From NCBI RefSeq assembly GCF_038561965.1, contig NZ_CP139348.1:1178001-1242000 (forward strand): a stretch of DNA of 64,000 bases, given 5' to 3'. Origin of the DNA: Stutzerimonas stutzeri (lineage in GTDB: Bacteria > Pseudomonadota > Gammaproteobacteria > Pseudomonadales > Pseudomonadaceae). The notes beneath the pieces were generated by a model. It did no database searches, was not told where the DNA came from, and saw nothing but the letters and a program-made list of their open reading frames with translations. The position numbers and the translations under genes are program-made. Positions 39,891 to 49,074 of the stretch are shown piece by piece (position 1 is the stretch's first letter; the number at the start of each line of letters is the position of its first letter).

Positions 39891-40790
39891 ATGAGCGGAA
39901 CCTGGGACTGGCTGGGAGTGGTGCGCGGTCGTTTCCTGCTGCTGACGCTGAGCTGCGTGGCGCTCGGGCTGGCCTTGGCCGCGCGCGGGCGATCGGATGC
40001 GGTTCCCGTCGTAGATGCCGTGCTGGTGCTACTTGGCGCCTTGGCTGCCCATGCCGCAGTCAATGCGCTGAACGAGTGGAGCGATTACCGCAGCGGCCTC
40101 GACCTGCGTACCCGTCGTACCGCATTCAGCGGCGGCAGCGGCACCCTGCTGGCGCATCCGCACTTGCTTGGCCGCACCCTGCTGCTTGGTCTCGGCAGCC
40201 TGCTGGGCTGCGCGTTGATTGGCCTGTTTTTCCTGCTACGCCAGCCGCAACTGACGCTCAGCCTGGCACCGCTTGGCCTGGCGGGCCTGCTGCTGGTGGT
40301 GGTCTACACGCCCTGGCTGACCCGCCATCCCTGGCTGTGCCTGTTCGCGCCAGGCCTGGGTTTTGCGCTCATGGTGCTGGGTACGCGCATCGTTCTCGGC
40401 GGCCCACCGAACACCGGGGATCTGCTGTTGATCCTGCCGGCCCTGTTGCTATGCAACAACCTGCTGTTGCTCGGCCAGTTTCCGGACATCGAGGCCGATC
40501 GCGCCGTTGGCCGGCGCACCCTGCCCATGCACATCGGCGTCGAAAAGGCTTTGCACGTGGCGCTTGTGCAGTGGCTGCTGACATACGGGGTGCTGTTGGC
40601 CATGCTGACGCAGCCCGGTCTGTCCGGCGCCGCTCTGGGACTGCTGAGCCTGCCGCTCGCTCTGCGCGCGGCATGGCTGCTGCGGCGTGAACCGTTGCAG
40701 GCACAACACCTGCTGCCGGCGCTGGGGTTGAATGCGGCAGTCAGCGTAGCGACGCCGCTGCTGATGGCGGTAGGCCTGCTGGCGCTATAG
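39891..40790 (+). CDS. UbiA-family prenyltransferase
   Basis: An inner membrane protein of 299 residues with about nine helices. Both Mg2+-prenyl diphosphate motifs of the UbiA superfamily are present: NEWSDYRSGLD (61-71) and DIEADRAVGRRTLP (about 197-210). This resembles MenA-like or unassigned prenyltransferases more than UbiA itself, but the aromatic acceptor cannot be told. No quinone genes adjoin. The ATG at 39891 follows GGTAGGA; an in-frame start at 39840 lacks a site. Confidence 0.85.
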   Translation: MSGTWDWLGVVRGRFLLLTLSCVALGLALAARGRSDAVPVVDAVLVLLGALAAHAAVNALNEWSDYRSGLDLRTRRTAFSGGSGTLLAHPHLLGRTLLLGLGSLLGCALIGLFFLLRQPQLTLSLAPLGLAGLLLVVVYTPWLTRHPWLCLFAPGLGFALMVLGTRIVLGGPPNTGDLLLILPALLLCNNLLLLGQFPDIEADRAVGRRTLPMHIGVEKALHVALVQWLLTYGVLLAMLTQPGLSGAALGLLSLPLALRAAWLLRREPLQAQHLLPALGLNAAVSVATPLLMAVGLLAL

Positions 40791-40885
40791 CGCTCTGCCG
40801 GTGAGTAGCTCGGCGGACACATGGGGTGACGAAAGAAAGGCTTAACTGAGTAAACTGGTCGCCTTTTCTTCAAGGAACGACCGTC

Positions 40886-42097
40886 ATGACCGCTGTATGG
40901 CGCAACTCGGCCTGGATTCTCGCTGGTGGCTCGCTGATCCTCGCGATTTCCCTGGGCGTGCGCCACGGCTTTGGCCTGTTCCTGCCGCCGATGAGCGCCG
41001 AGTTCGGCTGGGGCAGGGAGGTCTTCGCCTTCGCCATTGCCATGCAGAACCTGATCTGGGGCCTGATGCAGCCGGTTACCGGTGCGCTGGCGGACCGCTT
41101 CGGTGTGGCGCGTGCCGTGTTGATAGGTGGCGTTCTTTACGCGGTCGGGCTGGCGTTGATGGCGATGTCCGACTCGCCGACAACCCTGACGCTGAGTGCC
41201 GGGCTGCTGATCGGGCTGGGGCTGTCGGGCACCTCGTTCTCGGTGATCCTCGGAGCGGTGGGCCGCGCGGTGCCGCCGGAAAAACGCAGCATGGCGATGG
41301 GCATCGCCAGCGCCGCCGGCTCCTTCGGCCAGTTCATCATGCTGCCGGGCAGCCTCGGCCTGATTGAGTGGCTGGGCTGGTCCTCGGCGCTGCTGGCGCT
41401 GGGCATGCTGGTGGCGCTGATCGTGCCGCTTGCGGGGATGATGCGTAGTCCGGCGCAGGCCCCGGCGGCGCCCGGTGCGCAGCAGTCGTTGGGCGAGGCG
41501 CTGCGTGAGGCCGCCGGGCATTCCGGGTTCCGGTTGCTGGCGCTGGGCTTCTTCGTCTGTGGCTTTCAGGTGGTCTTCATCGGCCTGCACCTGCCGGCCT
41601 ATCTGGTCGATCAGCACCTGCCGGCTCAGGTCGGTACCACGGTGCTGGCACTGGTCGGGCTGTTCAATGTGGTCGGCACCTACACCGCCGGTTGGCTGGG
41701 TAGCTGCTACTCCAAACCGAAGCTGCTGGCTGGCCTGTATCTGATCCGCGGGGTAGTGATCAGTGCCTTCCTGTTGGCGCCGTTGACCGTCTGGAGCGCC
41801 TATGCCTTCGGCATCGCCATGGGCTTGCTGTGGCTGTCTACGGTGCCGCTGACCAACGGCACCGTGGCGACCATGTTTGGCGTACGCAATCTGTCGATGC
41901 TCGGCGGTATCGCCTTTCTGTTCCATCAGCTGGGCTCGTTCTTCGGCGGCTGGCTGGGCGGCTGGCTGTATGACCGCACCGGCAGCTATGACTTGGTCTG
42001 GCAGATCGCAATCGCGCTGAGCCTGATGGCGGCGGTGCTCAATTGGCCGATTCGTGAGCAGCCGGTCGAGCGGCTGCGCGAAGCGCAGGTCAACTGA
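40886..42097 (+). CDS. MFS transporter
   Basis: A major facilitator of 403 residues with 12 predicted helices. It begins TAVWRNSAWILAGGSLILAI with RHGFGLFLPPMSAEFGWGRE after it; the cytoplasmic loop motif is GALADRFGVARAVLIGG and the second half has LGGIAFLFHQLGSFFGGWLGG. This pattern resembles monocarboxylate/oxalate-type MFS carriers. Substrate unknown. AAGGAA lies before the ATG. The stop overlaps the start of a 39-codon ORF (TGATG). Confidence 0.86.
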   Translation: MTAVWRNSAWILAGGSLILAISLGVRHGFGLFLPPMSAEFGWGREVFAFAIAMQNLIWGLMQPVTGALADRFGVARAVLIGGVLYAVGLALMAMSDSPTTLTLSAGLLIGLGLSGTSFSVILGAVGRAVPPEKRSMAMGIASAAGSFGQFIMLPGSLGLIEWLGWSSALLALGMLVALIVPLAGMMRSPAQAPAAPGAQQSLGEALREAAGHSGFRLLALGFFVCGFQVVFIGLHLPAYLVDQHLPAQVGTTVLALVGLFNVVGTYTAGWLGSCYSKPKLLAGLYLIRGVVISAFLLAPLTVWSAYAFGIAMGLLWLSTVPLTNGTVATMFGVRNLSMLGGIAFLFHQLGSFFGGWLGGWLYDRTGSYDLVWQIAIALSLMAAVLNWPIREQPVERLREAQVN

Positions 42098-42216
42098 TGA
42101 AGCTGCTCGGGCTTGGCATCGCCGGCGCGCTGCTGCTGGGCCTGCTGGCGCTCGCCTGGTGGGGCTGGCAGCAGGGCGGTCTGGCGTTGCTACAAATGGG
42201 CCTGGGAACCTGCTGA
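42097..42216 (+). CDS. Very small membrane protein (39 residues)
   Basis: An ORF of 39 codons whose ATG shares one base with the stop of the MFS gene (TGATG), so translation is probably coupled. It encodes one hydrophobic helix with small and aromatic residues (GLGIAGALLLGLLALAWWGW) and a short tail ending GLGTC. No family is recognised. The coupling and compositional fit favour a real small protein, possibly a partner of the transporter, but that is inference. Confidence 0.5.
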   Translation: MKLLGLGIAGALLLGLLALAWWGWQQGGLALLQMGLGTC

Positions 42217-42563
42217 AACCTGCTCGTCCGCTGCCTTACGGCTCCGTCCTGACCTGAGACTGGATCGCCAGCCTCGCCGAAGTTGTCGTGGCCGGCGAAT
42301 GCCAATTCGACGTCTGGCGTCGTAGTGCAGTGAGCGGCGACGAACGTGAGGGAATCAATTCGGAATTCGTCGCTCCAAAAGCGAAGCGGCGTAGAAGACG
42401 TTAAGAACAAATCGCCGGTTCTTAGCCGCAAACTATCGGCCTTTGTGCGCGCAGCTCGCAATCAGGCGGCAGTCTTGAACCACCCTCTAAGGCTCGGCTG
42501 TCGCATAACCGTCATCAACAGTTGGTAAATACCTGCGGCACGCAGTCAATGGAGCAAGAAGCA
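42217..42563. other. Intergenic gap with no recognised feature
   Basis: About 350 bases between two small ORFs. It is less GC-biased than its neighbours and has a few short hairpins (for example TCGTCGCTC...GAAGCGGCG near 42370). I see no gene, operator or repeat I can name; the promoter of the 63-residue ORF should be here. Confidence 0.5.
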
Positions 42564-42755
42564 ATGTCCACCCTCACCGAACTCGCCCAGCAAATCGCCA
42601 AGCTTTACCCGTTGCAGGACAAGCGAGTCGGCAAGCGTTACCGCGTCGTCGGTGAGCTGGCCGGGATGACCGAGCTGGAAGAGATCAACGGCGAGCCGCG
42701 CTACATTCAGACCATGGCGCTAAAGAACAAGCAGCTCTGGGACGTTGCGATCTAA
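42564..42755 (+). CDS. Small conserved-looking hypothetical protein (63 residues)
   Basis: A 63-codon ORF encoding a soluble, charged protein starting STLTELAQQIAKLYPLQDKRVGKRY and ending LKNKQLWDVAI, with no membrane helix or signal peptide. GGAG lies nine bases before the ATG. Codon use matches its neighbours (strong third-position GC). I do not recognise its family. It ends 26 bases from the convergent rlmF gene. Confidence 0.6.
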   Translation: MSTLTELAQQIAKLYPLQDKRVGKRYRVVGELAGMTELEEINGEPRYIQTMALKNKQLWDVAI

Positions 42756-42781
42756 GCCCCTCCGCCGCACCTGCCTGAGTT

Positions 42782-43777
42782 TTACCGTTTCGGCCAGCGC
42801 TCGGCGCGCCAGCTCGCCTGCTCGGTTTCGCTGAGAAAGGTCCAGGCGACAAACCGGCTCTTCTTCTGCCCCTGGGCCATGTCCAGGGTATGCACCTGAC
42901 GGGCACCGAGGCGTTTTAGCCGTGTCACCAGTGGCGCCACGTTGCTCCCCTTCGATACCAGCGTGCTGAACCAATAGACCTGCCTGGCGAATAACGCACT
43001 CTCTTCCGCCATACGCGCGATGAAGGCCGCTTCGCCGCCTTCGCACCAGAGCTCTGCCGCCTGGCCACCGAAGTTGAGCGCGGGCAGTTTGCGGCTCGGA
43101 TCGAGCTTGCCGAGATTGCGCCACTTGCGCTGACTGCCACTGCTGGCCTCGGCCTGCGACGCATGGAACGGCGGATTGCACAGCGTCAGATCGAAGCGAT
43201 CTCCCGGCAATACCACGCCGTTGAAAATGTGCTTCGGTGCAGTTTGCTGCCTCAGCTCGATGGCCTTGGCGAGGCCGTTGGCCGAGACGATGGCGCGGGC
43301 CGAGCCCAGCGCGACGGCATCGATGTCGCTGCCGGTGAAGTGCCAGCCGTACTCCCGATGGCCGATCAGCGGGTAGATACAGTTGGCACCGCTGCCGATG
43401 TCCAGTGCGCGCACAGAGGTGCCGCGGGGTATGGCCTGGTCGTCGTTCTGCCCGAGCAAGTCGGCCAGGCCGTGCAGGTAATCGGCGCGTCCGGGCACCG
43501 GCGGGCAGAGGTAGCCCGGCGGAATGTCCCAATGCTTGATGCCGTAGAACTGTCTGAGTAGCGCGCGATTGAACACCCTGACCGCATCCGGGTCGGCGAA
43601 GTCGATGCTCTGTTTGCCATACGGATTGACGATGACATGCTCGGTCAACTCCGGGCAGCCGGCGATCAGCGCCGGGAAGTCGTAGCGACCGCTGTGACGG
43701 TTGCGCCGATGCAGTACCGGCTTGCCGGGTTCGGCACGGTCAGGCTGCGAAGTAGGGGATGGGGTTTTGCGCGTCAT
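42782..43777 (-). CDS. rlmF: 23S rRNA (adenine-1618-N6) methyltransferase
   Basis: An S-adenosylmethionine-dependent rRNA methyltransferase of 331 residues that modifies A1618 of 23S rRNA. The N-terminal part has LHRRNRHSGRYDFPAL, common to the family; the SAM motif is ALDIGSGANCIYPLIG and the catalytic NPPF motif appears as LTLCNPPFHASQAEA. The start at 43777 fits family length; the ribosome site is weak. It stands alone between a small ORF and an MFS gene. Confidence 0.93.
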   Translation of the reverse strand: MTRKTPSPTSQPDRAEPGKPVLHRRNRHSGRYDFPALIAGCPELTEHVIVNPYGKQSIDFADPDAVRVFNRALLRQFYGIKHWDIPPGYLCPPVPGRADYLHGLADLLGQNDDQAIPRGTSVRALDIGSGANCIYPLIGHREYGWHFTGSDIDAVALGSARAIVSANGLAKAIELRQQTAPKHIFNGVVLPGDRFDLTLCNPPFHASQAEASSGSQRKWRNLGKLDPSRKLPALNFGGQAAELWCEGGEAAFIARMAEESALFARQVYWFSTLVSKGSNVAPLVTRLKRLGARQVHTLDMAQGQKKSRFVAWTFLSETEQASWRAERWPKR

Positions 43778-43847
43778 TTGATCAGCGGAGGTTGGCGGCA
43801 GGGGCGCGCATTGTCCCACAACCGCCGCTCGCGCAAACGTCCCGATG

Positions 43848-45017
43848 CTAGCGGCGGCGCGGCACCATCAGCATCCACAGCAGGCCCCAGAGCAGGGCCC
43901 CAGCGCCGAGCCAGAAGGCGCTATGCAGACTGCCGCCCATGCCCATCCAGATGCTTGTCAGCCAGGGTGCCGCCAGTTGCGTCAGGCCGTATAGCGCGAT
44001 CAACGCCGCTGACAGCCGCGGCCCCTGATGCGGATGCAGCGCCCGCGCCAAACGCTGGGTCAGCAGCACGGTGCCGAGAAAGGTACCGCCGACCAGTACC
44101 GCGCAAAGCAGGATGCCAACGGCGCCGGGTAGCAGCAGTGCAGCCAGCACCCCAAGCAGCTGCGTGAGATAGCTCAGGCGCAGGGCGATATCATCGCCCA
44201 TGCGCACCCCCAGACGATTCCACAGCCAGGGCGACGGCAGGGTCGCCAGCGCCACTACCAGCCAGCTGCCTCCGATCAGGAAATCGCCGGGCTCCACCTG
44301 CAGGCGCGCGACCATCGGCAGGAAGGTCATCGGCAGGATGTAGCCCATCCCGGCACCGGCGTAGGAGAGAAACAACGGGGTACTGGAGCGATCGAGCAGC
44401 TTGCCGCTGGGCGGCGTCGCCGACGGGTGGGCTTCGTCCTCGGGCGGCATGTCCAGCCGCGACAGCTGCCGCCAGCCCCACCAGGCCAGCGGTATCGACA
44501 ACAGCGCCGCCGGCCACCAGCGTTCGGCACCGAGCAGAAAACCATCGCTCAGGCTCACCAGCAAGCTGGAGATGATCAGGCCTACGCAGACACCGAGATA
44601 GACCAGGCCGCTGGAGGAAACGCGCTGCTGGCGCGCCAGCCATTCGAGAATCAGCGACGGCGCCTGGACGAACACCAGGCCATTGCTGATGCCATTGGCC
44701 AGGCGCAGTGCGGCGAGGGTATCGGCGGATTCGGCCTGGGTCTGCAACAGGCTGCTCAGCACGTGTAGCGCAAGCGCCCAGGGCAGCGTGCGACGTATCT
44801 GCGCGACGCGATGCCAGCGCACCGCGAGCAACGCGCCGATGAGGTAGCCCAGGTAGTTCCAGCTGGCGATGCTGGCGCCTTGCTGCACGCTAAGCAGGCC
44901 GTCCTCCACCAACCAGGGCAGCAGCGGGGTATAGACGAAGCGGCCGAGTCCATGGACGACCAATAACAGAACGGCACCGGCCAGCAGGACCGGAAACAGG
45001 GCGACACGCTGAGGCAT
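43848..45017 (-). CDS. YbfB/YjiJ-family MFS transporter
   Basis: A membrane transporter of 389 residues with about 12 helices. The family N-terminal signature is GLGRFVYTPLLPWLVEDGLLS and a later block is SWNYLGYLIGALLAVRWHR. The substrate is unknown for this family. Its gene is 70 bases upstream of rlmF on the same strand. Confidence 0.86.
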   Translation of the reverse strand: MPQRVALFPVLLAGAVLLLVVHGLGRFVYTPLLPWLVEDGLLSVQQGASIASWNYLGYLIGALLAVRWHRVAQIRRTLPWALALHVLSSLLQTQAESADTLAALRLANGISNGLVFVQAPSLILEWLARQQRVSSSGLVYLGVCVGLIISSLLVSLSDGFLLGAERWWPAALLSIPLAWWGWRQLSRLDMPPEDEAHPSATPPSGKLLDRSSTPLFLSYAGAGMGYILPMTFLPMVARLQVEPGDFLIGGSWLVVALATLPSPWLWNRLGVRMGDDIALRLSYLTQLLGVLAALLLPGAVGILLCAVLVGGTFLGTVLLTQRLARALHPHQGPRLSAALIALYGLTQLAAPWLTSIWMGMGGSLHSAFWLGAGALLWGLLWMLMVPRRR

Positions 45018-45127
45018 GGAATCTGTTCTTTTTAGAATGAGAGCTGGAGCTTAACGGCTGTGTCTTACAGTCGCCATGCCACTTTTCGACAGGCGCCAGC
45101 TCGCCGACGATCCGCTGTTGCGCACGT

Positions 45128-46954
45128 TCAAAGCGGAAACAGCAGCGGCACCAGCAGCACGGCTACGACCATTACCAGCGCGGTAAAGGGCACGCCGATG
45201 CGCAAGAAGTCGGCGAAGCGATACTGTCCAGGGCCAAGCACCAGCGTGTTCACTGGCGAGGAGATTGGTGTCATGAACGCTGCAGAGGCAGCCAGGGCCA
45301 CGATCATGGCGAACGGGTAGGGCGAGGCGCCCAGCTGTTCGGCGGTGGAAAGCGCAACTGGCGCCATCAGCACGGCCGTCGCGGTATTGGAGATGAACAG
45401 CCCGATCAGCGCAGTCAGCAGGAACAGGCAGGCAAGCAGGGCATGCGGACCGGCGTCGCCGAGCAGGCCGACCAATCCGGAAGTGGCCAGTGCAATACCG
45501 CCAGTTTTTTGCAGCGCCAGGGCGAACGGCAGCATGCCGACGATCAGCACCAGGCTTTGCCAGTGGATCGCCTTGTAGGCGCTATCCATGTCGATGCAGC
45601 GGAACAGCCCCATGACCAGGCAACCGATCAGCGCGGCCAACACGTTGGGCACCAGGCCGCTGACCATCAGCGCCACCATCACGGCCAACCCGAGCAGCGC
45701 AAAGGGTGCCTGGCGGGCGGCCGGGGCGACGTCGTCCACCTCCGCCGGCAGGCTCAGTACCAGGAAGTCTCTACTCAACCCCTGCAGGCGGTGGATGTGC
45801 TTCCAGCTGCCGGCGACCAGCAGGGTATCGGCCGGTTTGAGCTTCTCGTCGACCAGTAGCCCCTGCAGCGCCTCGCGGTTGCGCCTCAGCCCGACGACGT
45901 TGAGCTTGTGGCGGCTGCGAAAGCCGAGCTGCTGAATGGTCTTGCCTGGCAGGCGCGAATCCGGCGGCAGTGCGACCTCGGCCAATCCCAGCTCCCGCGC
46001 ATGGACGGCATAGTATGAAGTGCTGAGTTGCAGCGGCTCGAGACCGAGTTCCTGATAGGCACCAAGCAGGCCGATGGCCGGGCTGGCGAGGTCGACCAGC
46101 AGCACATCGTCGACGAACAGCTCGGTGTTACCGGTGGCCATCAGCAGCAGGTTTCGCAGGCGCTCGTGGCGTTCTACTGCGATCACGTTGATGCCGTACT
46201 GGCTGCGCAGTTGCAGCGCATCGAGTGCCTGGTTGGCCAGGACCGACCCCGGCAAGATCCGCAGGCGCCGCTCGCGTTCGTCGAGCCGGTAGTTCTGCGC
46301 AAGGTCGGCCAGGGTATGCCGTTGCTCCAGCGCTTCGCTGTTCTTGTCGGTGCCTAGCCAATGACGGGCGACGAGCATGTAGCCGATCCCGAGCAACAGG
46401 ATCGCCAGACCGATCGGGGTGAAAGCAAAGAAGGCGAAACCTTCGAGACCGGCGCGACGCAGCTCGCTGTTGACCACCAGATTTGGTGGGGTCGCCACCA
46501 GAGTCAGCATGCCGCTGATCAGACCGGCAAATGCCAGAGGCATCATCAGTCGGCGCGGTGACACCTTCATGCGATTGGCGATGCCGAGCACCACGGGAAT
46601 GAAGATCGCCACTACGCCAGTCGAACTCATTACCGAACCGAGCCCCGCGACGGCCAGCATCAGCAGGATCAGCAGGCGGGTTTCACTGCTGCCAGCGGCG
46701 CGCATCAGCCAGTCGCCCAGGCGATAGGCGATGCCGGTACGCACCAGTCCATCGCCAATGACGAACAGGGTAGCGATCAGCACCACGCTCGGATCGCTGA
46801 AACCGGCCAGCGCCTCTTGCACGCTGAGTACACCGGTGAGTGGCAGAGCGACCATCGCCAGCACGGCTACCACGTCCATGCGCGGCTTGTTCAGCGCGAA
46901 CAGACCGACGCAGCTCGCCAGCAGGGCGAGGACCAGCAGCAGATCGGCATTCAT
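45128..46954 (-). CDS. SLC13-family transporter with two RCK_C (TrkA-C) domains
   Basis: An inner membrane protein of 608 residues. Two hydrophobic halves of the divalent anion:Na+ symporter type flank a soluble insert at about 205-380 that holds two TrkA-C-like modules (starting near RRLRILPGSVLANQALDAL and AEVALPPDSRLPGKTIQQLG). The transporter motifs SSTGVVAIFIPVV, TLVATPPNLVVNSEL, and in the second half NTATAVLMAPVAL and FMTPISSPVNTLVLGPGQY are clear. Such proteins move sulfate, dicarboxylates or related anions; the substrate is unsettled. The winged-helix gene upstream is six bases away and may be co-transcribed. Confidence 0.9.
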   Translation of the reverse strand: MNADLLLVLALLASCVGLFALNKPRMDVVAVLAMVALPLTGVLSVQEALAGFSDPSVVLIATLFVIGDGLVRTGIAYRLGDWLMRAAGSSETRLLILLMLAVAGLGSVMSSTGVVAIFIPVVLGIANRMKVSPRRLMMPLAFAGLISGMLTLVATPPNLVVNSELRRAGLEGFAFFAFTPIGLAILLLGIGYMLVARHWLGTDKNSEALEQRHTLADLAQNYRLDERERRLRILPGSVLANQALDALQLRSQYGINVIAVERHERLRNLLLMATGNTELFVDDVLLVDLASPAIGLLGAYQELGLEPLQLSTSYYAVHARELGLAEVALPPDSRLPGKTIQQLGFRSRHKLNVVGLRRNREALQGLLVDEKLKPADTLLVAGSWKHIHRLQGLSRDFLVLSLPAEVDDVAPAARQAPFALLGLAVMVALMVSGLVPNVLAALIGCLVMGLFRCIDMDSAYKAIHWQSLVLIVGMLPFALALQKTGGIALATSGLVGLLGDAGPHALLACLFLLTALIGLFISNTATAVLMAPVALSTAEQLGASPYPFAMIVALAASAAFMTPISSPVNTLVLGPGQYRFADFLRIGVPFTALVMVVAVLLVPLLFPL

Positions 46955-46960
46955 GGATGA

Positions 46961-47257
46961 TCAGGGGTATTCAAGGACGGACTTGATATGGGCCAGGTTT
47001 CGCTCGATCCAACCTTTGTCGATGGCGCCCCAGTCGCGAATGGCGTAGTGGCCGGCGTTGTGCCGCTCGCCGTCGTCCTGCTCGAAGGTGCAATCGATGT
47101 CCAGCTCCGCGAGCGCGGCAAGGGTGTCCTGGGCGGTGCGTCGTGGCATGCCGGTCGCCTCCATCAGCGCCGGGACGCTGGTGGCGCTGCCGCTGTCGAT
47201 CAGCCAGGCGACGTAGAGTCTGCGGTAGAAACTGGTTTTGGTCTTGCTGACGGTCAT
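46961..47257 (-). CDS. Small winged helix-turn-helix protein
   Basis: A protein of 98 residues with a predicted winged helix: FYRRLYVAWLIDSGSATSVP, ALMEATGMPRRTAQDTLAALAELDI (helix-turn-helix), then a beta wing with YAIRDWGAIDKGW. It looks like a compact DNA-binding protein. It lies six bases upstream of the SLC13-type gene and 64 bases downstream of nhaD on the same strand, so it could regulate ion or anion transport genes, which is inference. Confidence 0.75.
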   Translation of the reverse strand: MTVSKTKTSFYRRLYVAWLIDSGSATSVPALMEATGMPRRTAQDTLAALAELDIDCTFEQDDGERHNAGHYAIRDWGAIDKGWIERNLAHIKSVLEYP

Positions 47258-47321
47258 GCGCGGTCCCTGGCCAGGTCGTTGGTGGCGCCTTTCGGCATCA
47301 ACGACCCGGCGGGGCGATGGC

Positions 47322-48704
47322 TCAGCGCAGGGCGAGCATGCCGACGTAGGTCGCTGCGCCGGCAGTGTAACCGAGGAAGGCCAGCAGGCTGACGCGCTTG
47401 ATGTACCAGGTGAAGCTGATCTTCTCCATGCCCATGGCGGCGACGCCCGCTGCCGAGCCGATGATCAGCGTGCTGCCGCCGGTGCCGGCGCAGTAGGCGA
47501 GCATCTCCCAGAAATTACCGTCAACGACGAACTGCGACATCCAGCCGAGTTCTTCTGTGGCAGTTGCCGCCAGCATCTTCTCGCTGACCAGCGGATACAT
47601 CTTCATCGCGCCCGCTACCAGCGGCACGTTATCGACCACCGCAGAGAGCAGGCCGATGGCGTAGTTGATCGCGTAGATATGGCCGAGCGATTCGCGCAGC
47701 GCTGTAGCGACCTGGGTCAAATGGCCGGCGGTGGCGAGACTGGACACGGCCAGCAGAATGCCGAGGAAGAACAGCACGCTGGGGGTGTCCACCTTGCGCA
47801 GAACGCCAACCACTGAAAGCGGATGTTTGTCTTCGTCGTTCTTGTTGCGGTGAATGATCTCGGTAGCTACCCAGAGCACGCCGAGGCCGAAGAGGATGCC
47901 CATATACGGGGGCAGGTGAGTCACGGTCTTGAATACCGGGACGAACAGCAGGGCTGCGAGACCGAGGCCGAGTACCAGATTGCGCTCGAACACACTGGTG
48001 CTTGGCGGATGCTTCTCGGCCAGGTGAGCACGGGGGCGCGGCCGTGGCGCTTCGCCGCGCAGGGTGAAGCTGAGGATGGTCAGCGGCACCAGCAGGCAAA
48101 CCAGGCTCGGGATGAAGAGATTGACGATCACCCCGGATGCGGTGATCTGGTTACCGATCCAGAGCATGGTGGTGGTCACGTCGCCGATCGGCGACCAGGC
48201 GCCACCGGCGTTGGCGGCAATCACGACAACGCCGACGAACAGCCAGCGCTCGGGACGGCCGCGGATCAGCTTGCGCAGCAACGAAACCATGACAATGGTG
48301 GTGGTCAGGTTGTCCAGCGCCGCGGAGAGGAAGAACGTCAGGAACCCGATGATCCACAGCAGATGCACACGCTTGCGGGTCTGGATGCGATCGGTGATCG
48401 CCTTGAAGCCTTCGTGGGAGTCGATCAGCTCGACGATGGTCATCGCCCCGAGCAGGAAGAAGAGGATCTCCGACACCTCGCCGAGATGATGGCGTAGCGC
48501 TTCGACGACCACTGCCGATGAATCGGCAGGGTTATGGCTGCCCGGCTGCAGTAGCGGCAGGATCTGGTCGGCGCCTAGCACCAGAATGGTCCAGGTCAGT
48601 ACCGCGGTCAGGATCGCCGCAGCGGCCTTGTCTATTTTCAGGGGATGTTCAAAGGCTATGCAGAGATAGCCTATGACGAACACGACAGCCATTAGCGCAT
48701 ACAT
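47322..48704 (-). CDS. nhaD: Na+/H+ antiporter NhaD
   Basis: An inner membrane sodium:proton antiporter of 460 residues with about 12-13 helices. NhaD features are seen: IVELIDSHEGFKAITDRI, FFLSAALDNLTTTIVMVSLL with the Asp-Asn pair, VIAANAGGAWSPIGDVTTTMLW, and VVDNVPLVAGAMKMYP. These match the NhaD/ion transporter superfamily. The start at 48704 follows GGAG by nine bases. The leader upstream is long, see 48705. Confidence 0.92.
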   Translation of the reverse strand: MYALMAVVFVIGYLCIAFEHPLKIDKAAAAILTAVLTWTILVLGADQILPLLQPGSHNPADSSAVVVEALRHHLGEVSEILFFLLGAMTIVELIDSHEGFKAITDRIQTRKRVHLLWIIGFLTFFLSAALDNLTTTIVMVSLLRKLIRGRPERWLFVGVVVIAANAGGAWSPIGDVTTTMLWIGNQITASGVIVNLFIPSLVCLLVPLTILSFTLRGEAPRPRPRAHLAEKHPPSTSVFERNLVLGLGLAALLFVPVFKTVTHLPPYMGILFGLGVLWVATEIIHRNKNDEDKHPLSVVGVLRKVDTPSVLFFLGILLAVSSLATAGHLTQVATALRESLGHIYAINYAIGLLSAVVDNVPLVAGAMKMYPLVSEKMLAATATEELGWMSQFVVDGNFWEMLAYCAGTGGSTLIIGSAAGVAAMGMEKISFTWYIKRVSLLAFLGYTAGAATYVGMLALR

Positions 48705-49017
48705 CGGAGGGACTCCATCTTGAGGAACCTTGCCGGGCATGCGGACGTGGCGACGCAGCCTCAGCGGCTGGCAGGGGCACGAGTTGCTGTCGAAGGTGAA
48801 AAAAGTCGAGGCAGTAATCTGCCCAGGAATCGGTTGCGCGTTCAGCGTGAATGCTCAGATTGCATCGCGCCTCGCAGCAGGGGGCTCATTTCACATCGTC
48901 GAGCTGTTCGTCTTGGCTTTAACGGCCTGCCAGTTTGTAAAGGGGTGTTTCATGTGCGACATAGTGTATCAGCGTTACCGGTAATAACTTGTCATCAATC
49001 AAGATGACCTCCTTAAG
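48705..49017. other. nhaD leader and upstream gap
   Basis: About 310 bases with no credible gene. The nhaD-proximal 200 bases are GC-rich with several short inverted segments, which could be a structured 5' leader. Further upstream a palindrome GTTACCGGTAAT lies near 48975, and ATGACA...GATACA on the minus strand is a weak promoter candidate. I could not match the leader to a known riboswitch by eye. Confidence 0.4.
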
Positions 49018-49048
49018 CAAAAAGGCCAGCACCTTTCGGGCTGGCCTT
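49018..49048 (-). terminator. Terminator after valS
   Basis: On the minus strand AAGGCCAGC and GCTGGCCTT pair around a short loop, followed by TTTTTGC, 27 bases past the valS stop. The plus strand also has T-rich sequence after the stem. Confidence 0.85.
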
Positions 49049-49074
49049 CTCGTTTAACGCGATTGATCGGATGA

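Noticed and set aside
40304..41926. Minus-strand ORF of 540 codons over the prenyltransferase and MFS genes
   Set aside because: Gln/His/Arg-rich shadow spanning two real genes in the other direction.
48720..49007. 95-codon plus-strand ORF in the nhaD leader
   Set aside because: No ribosome site or domain; lies in what should be the nhaD promoter and leader.
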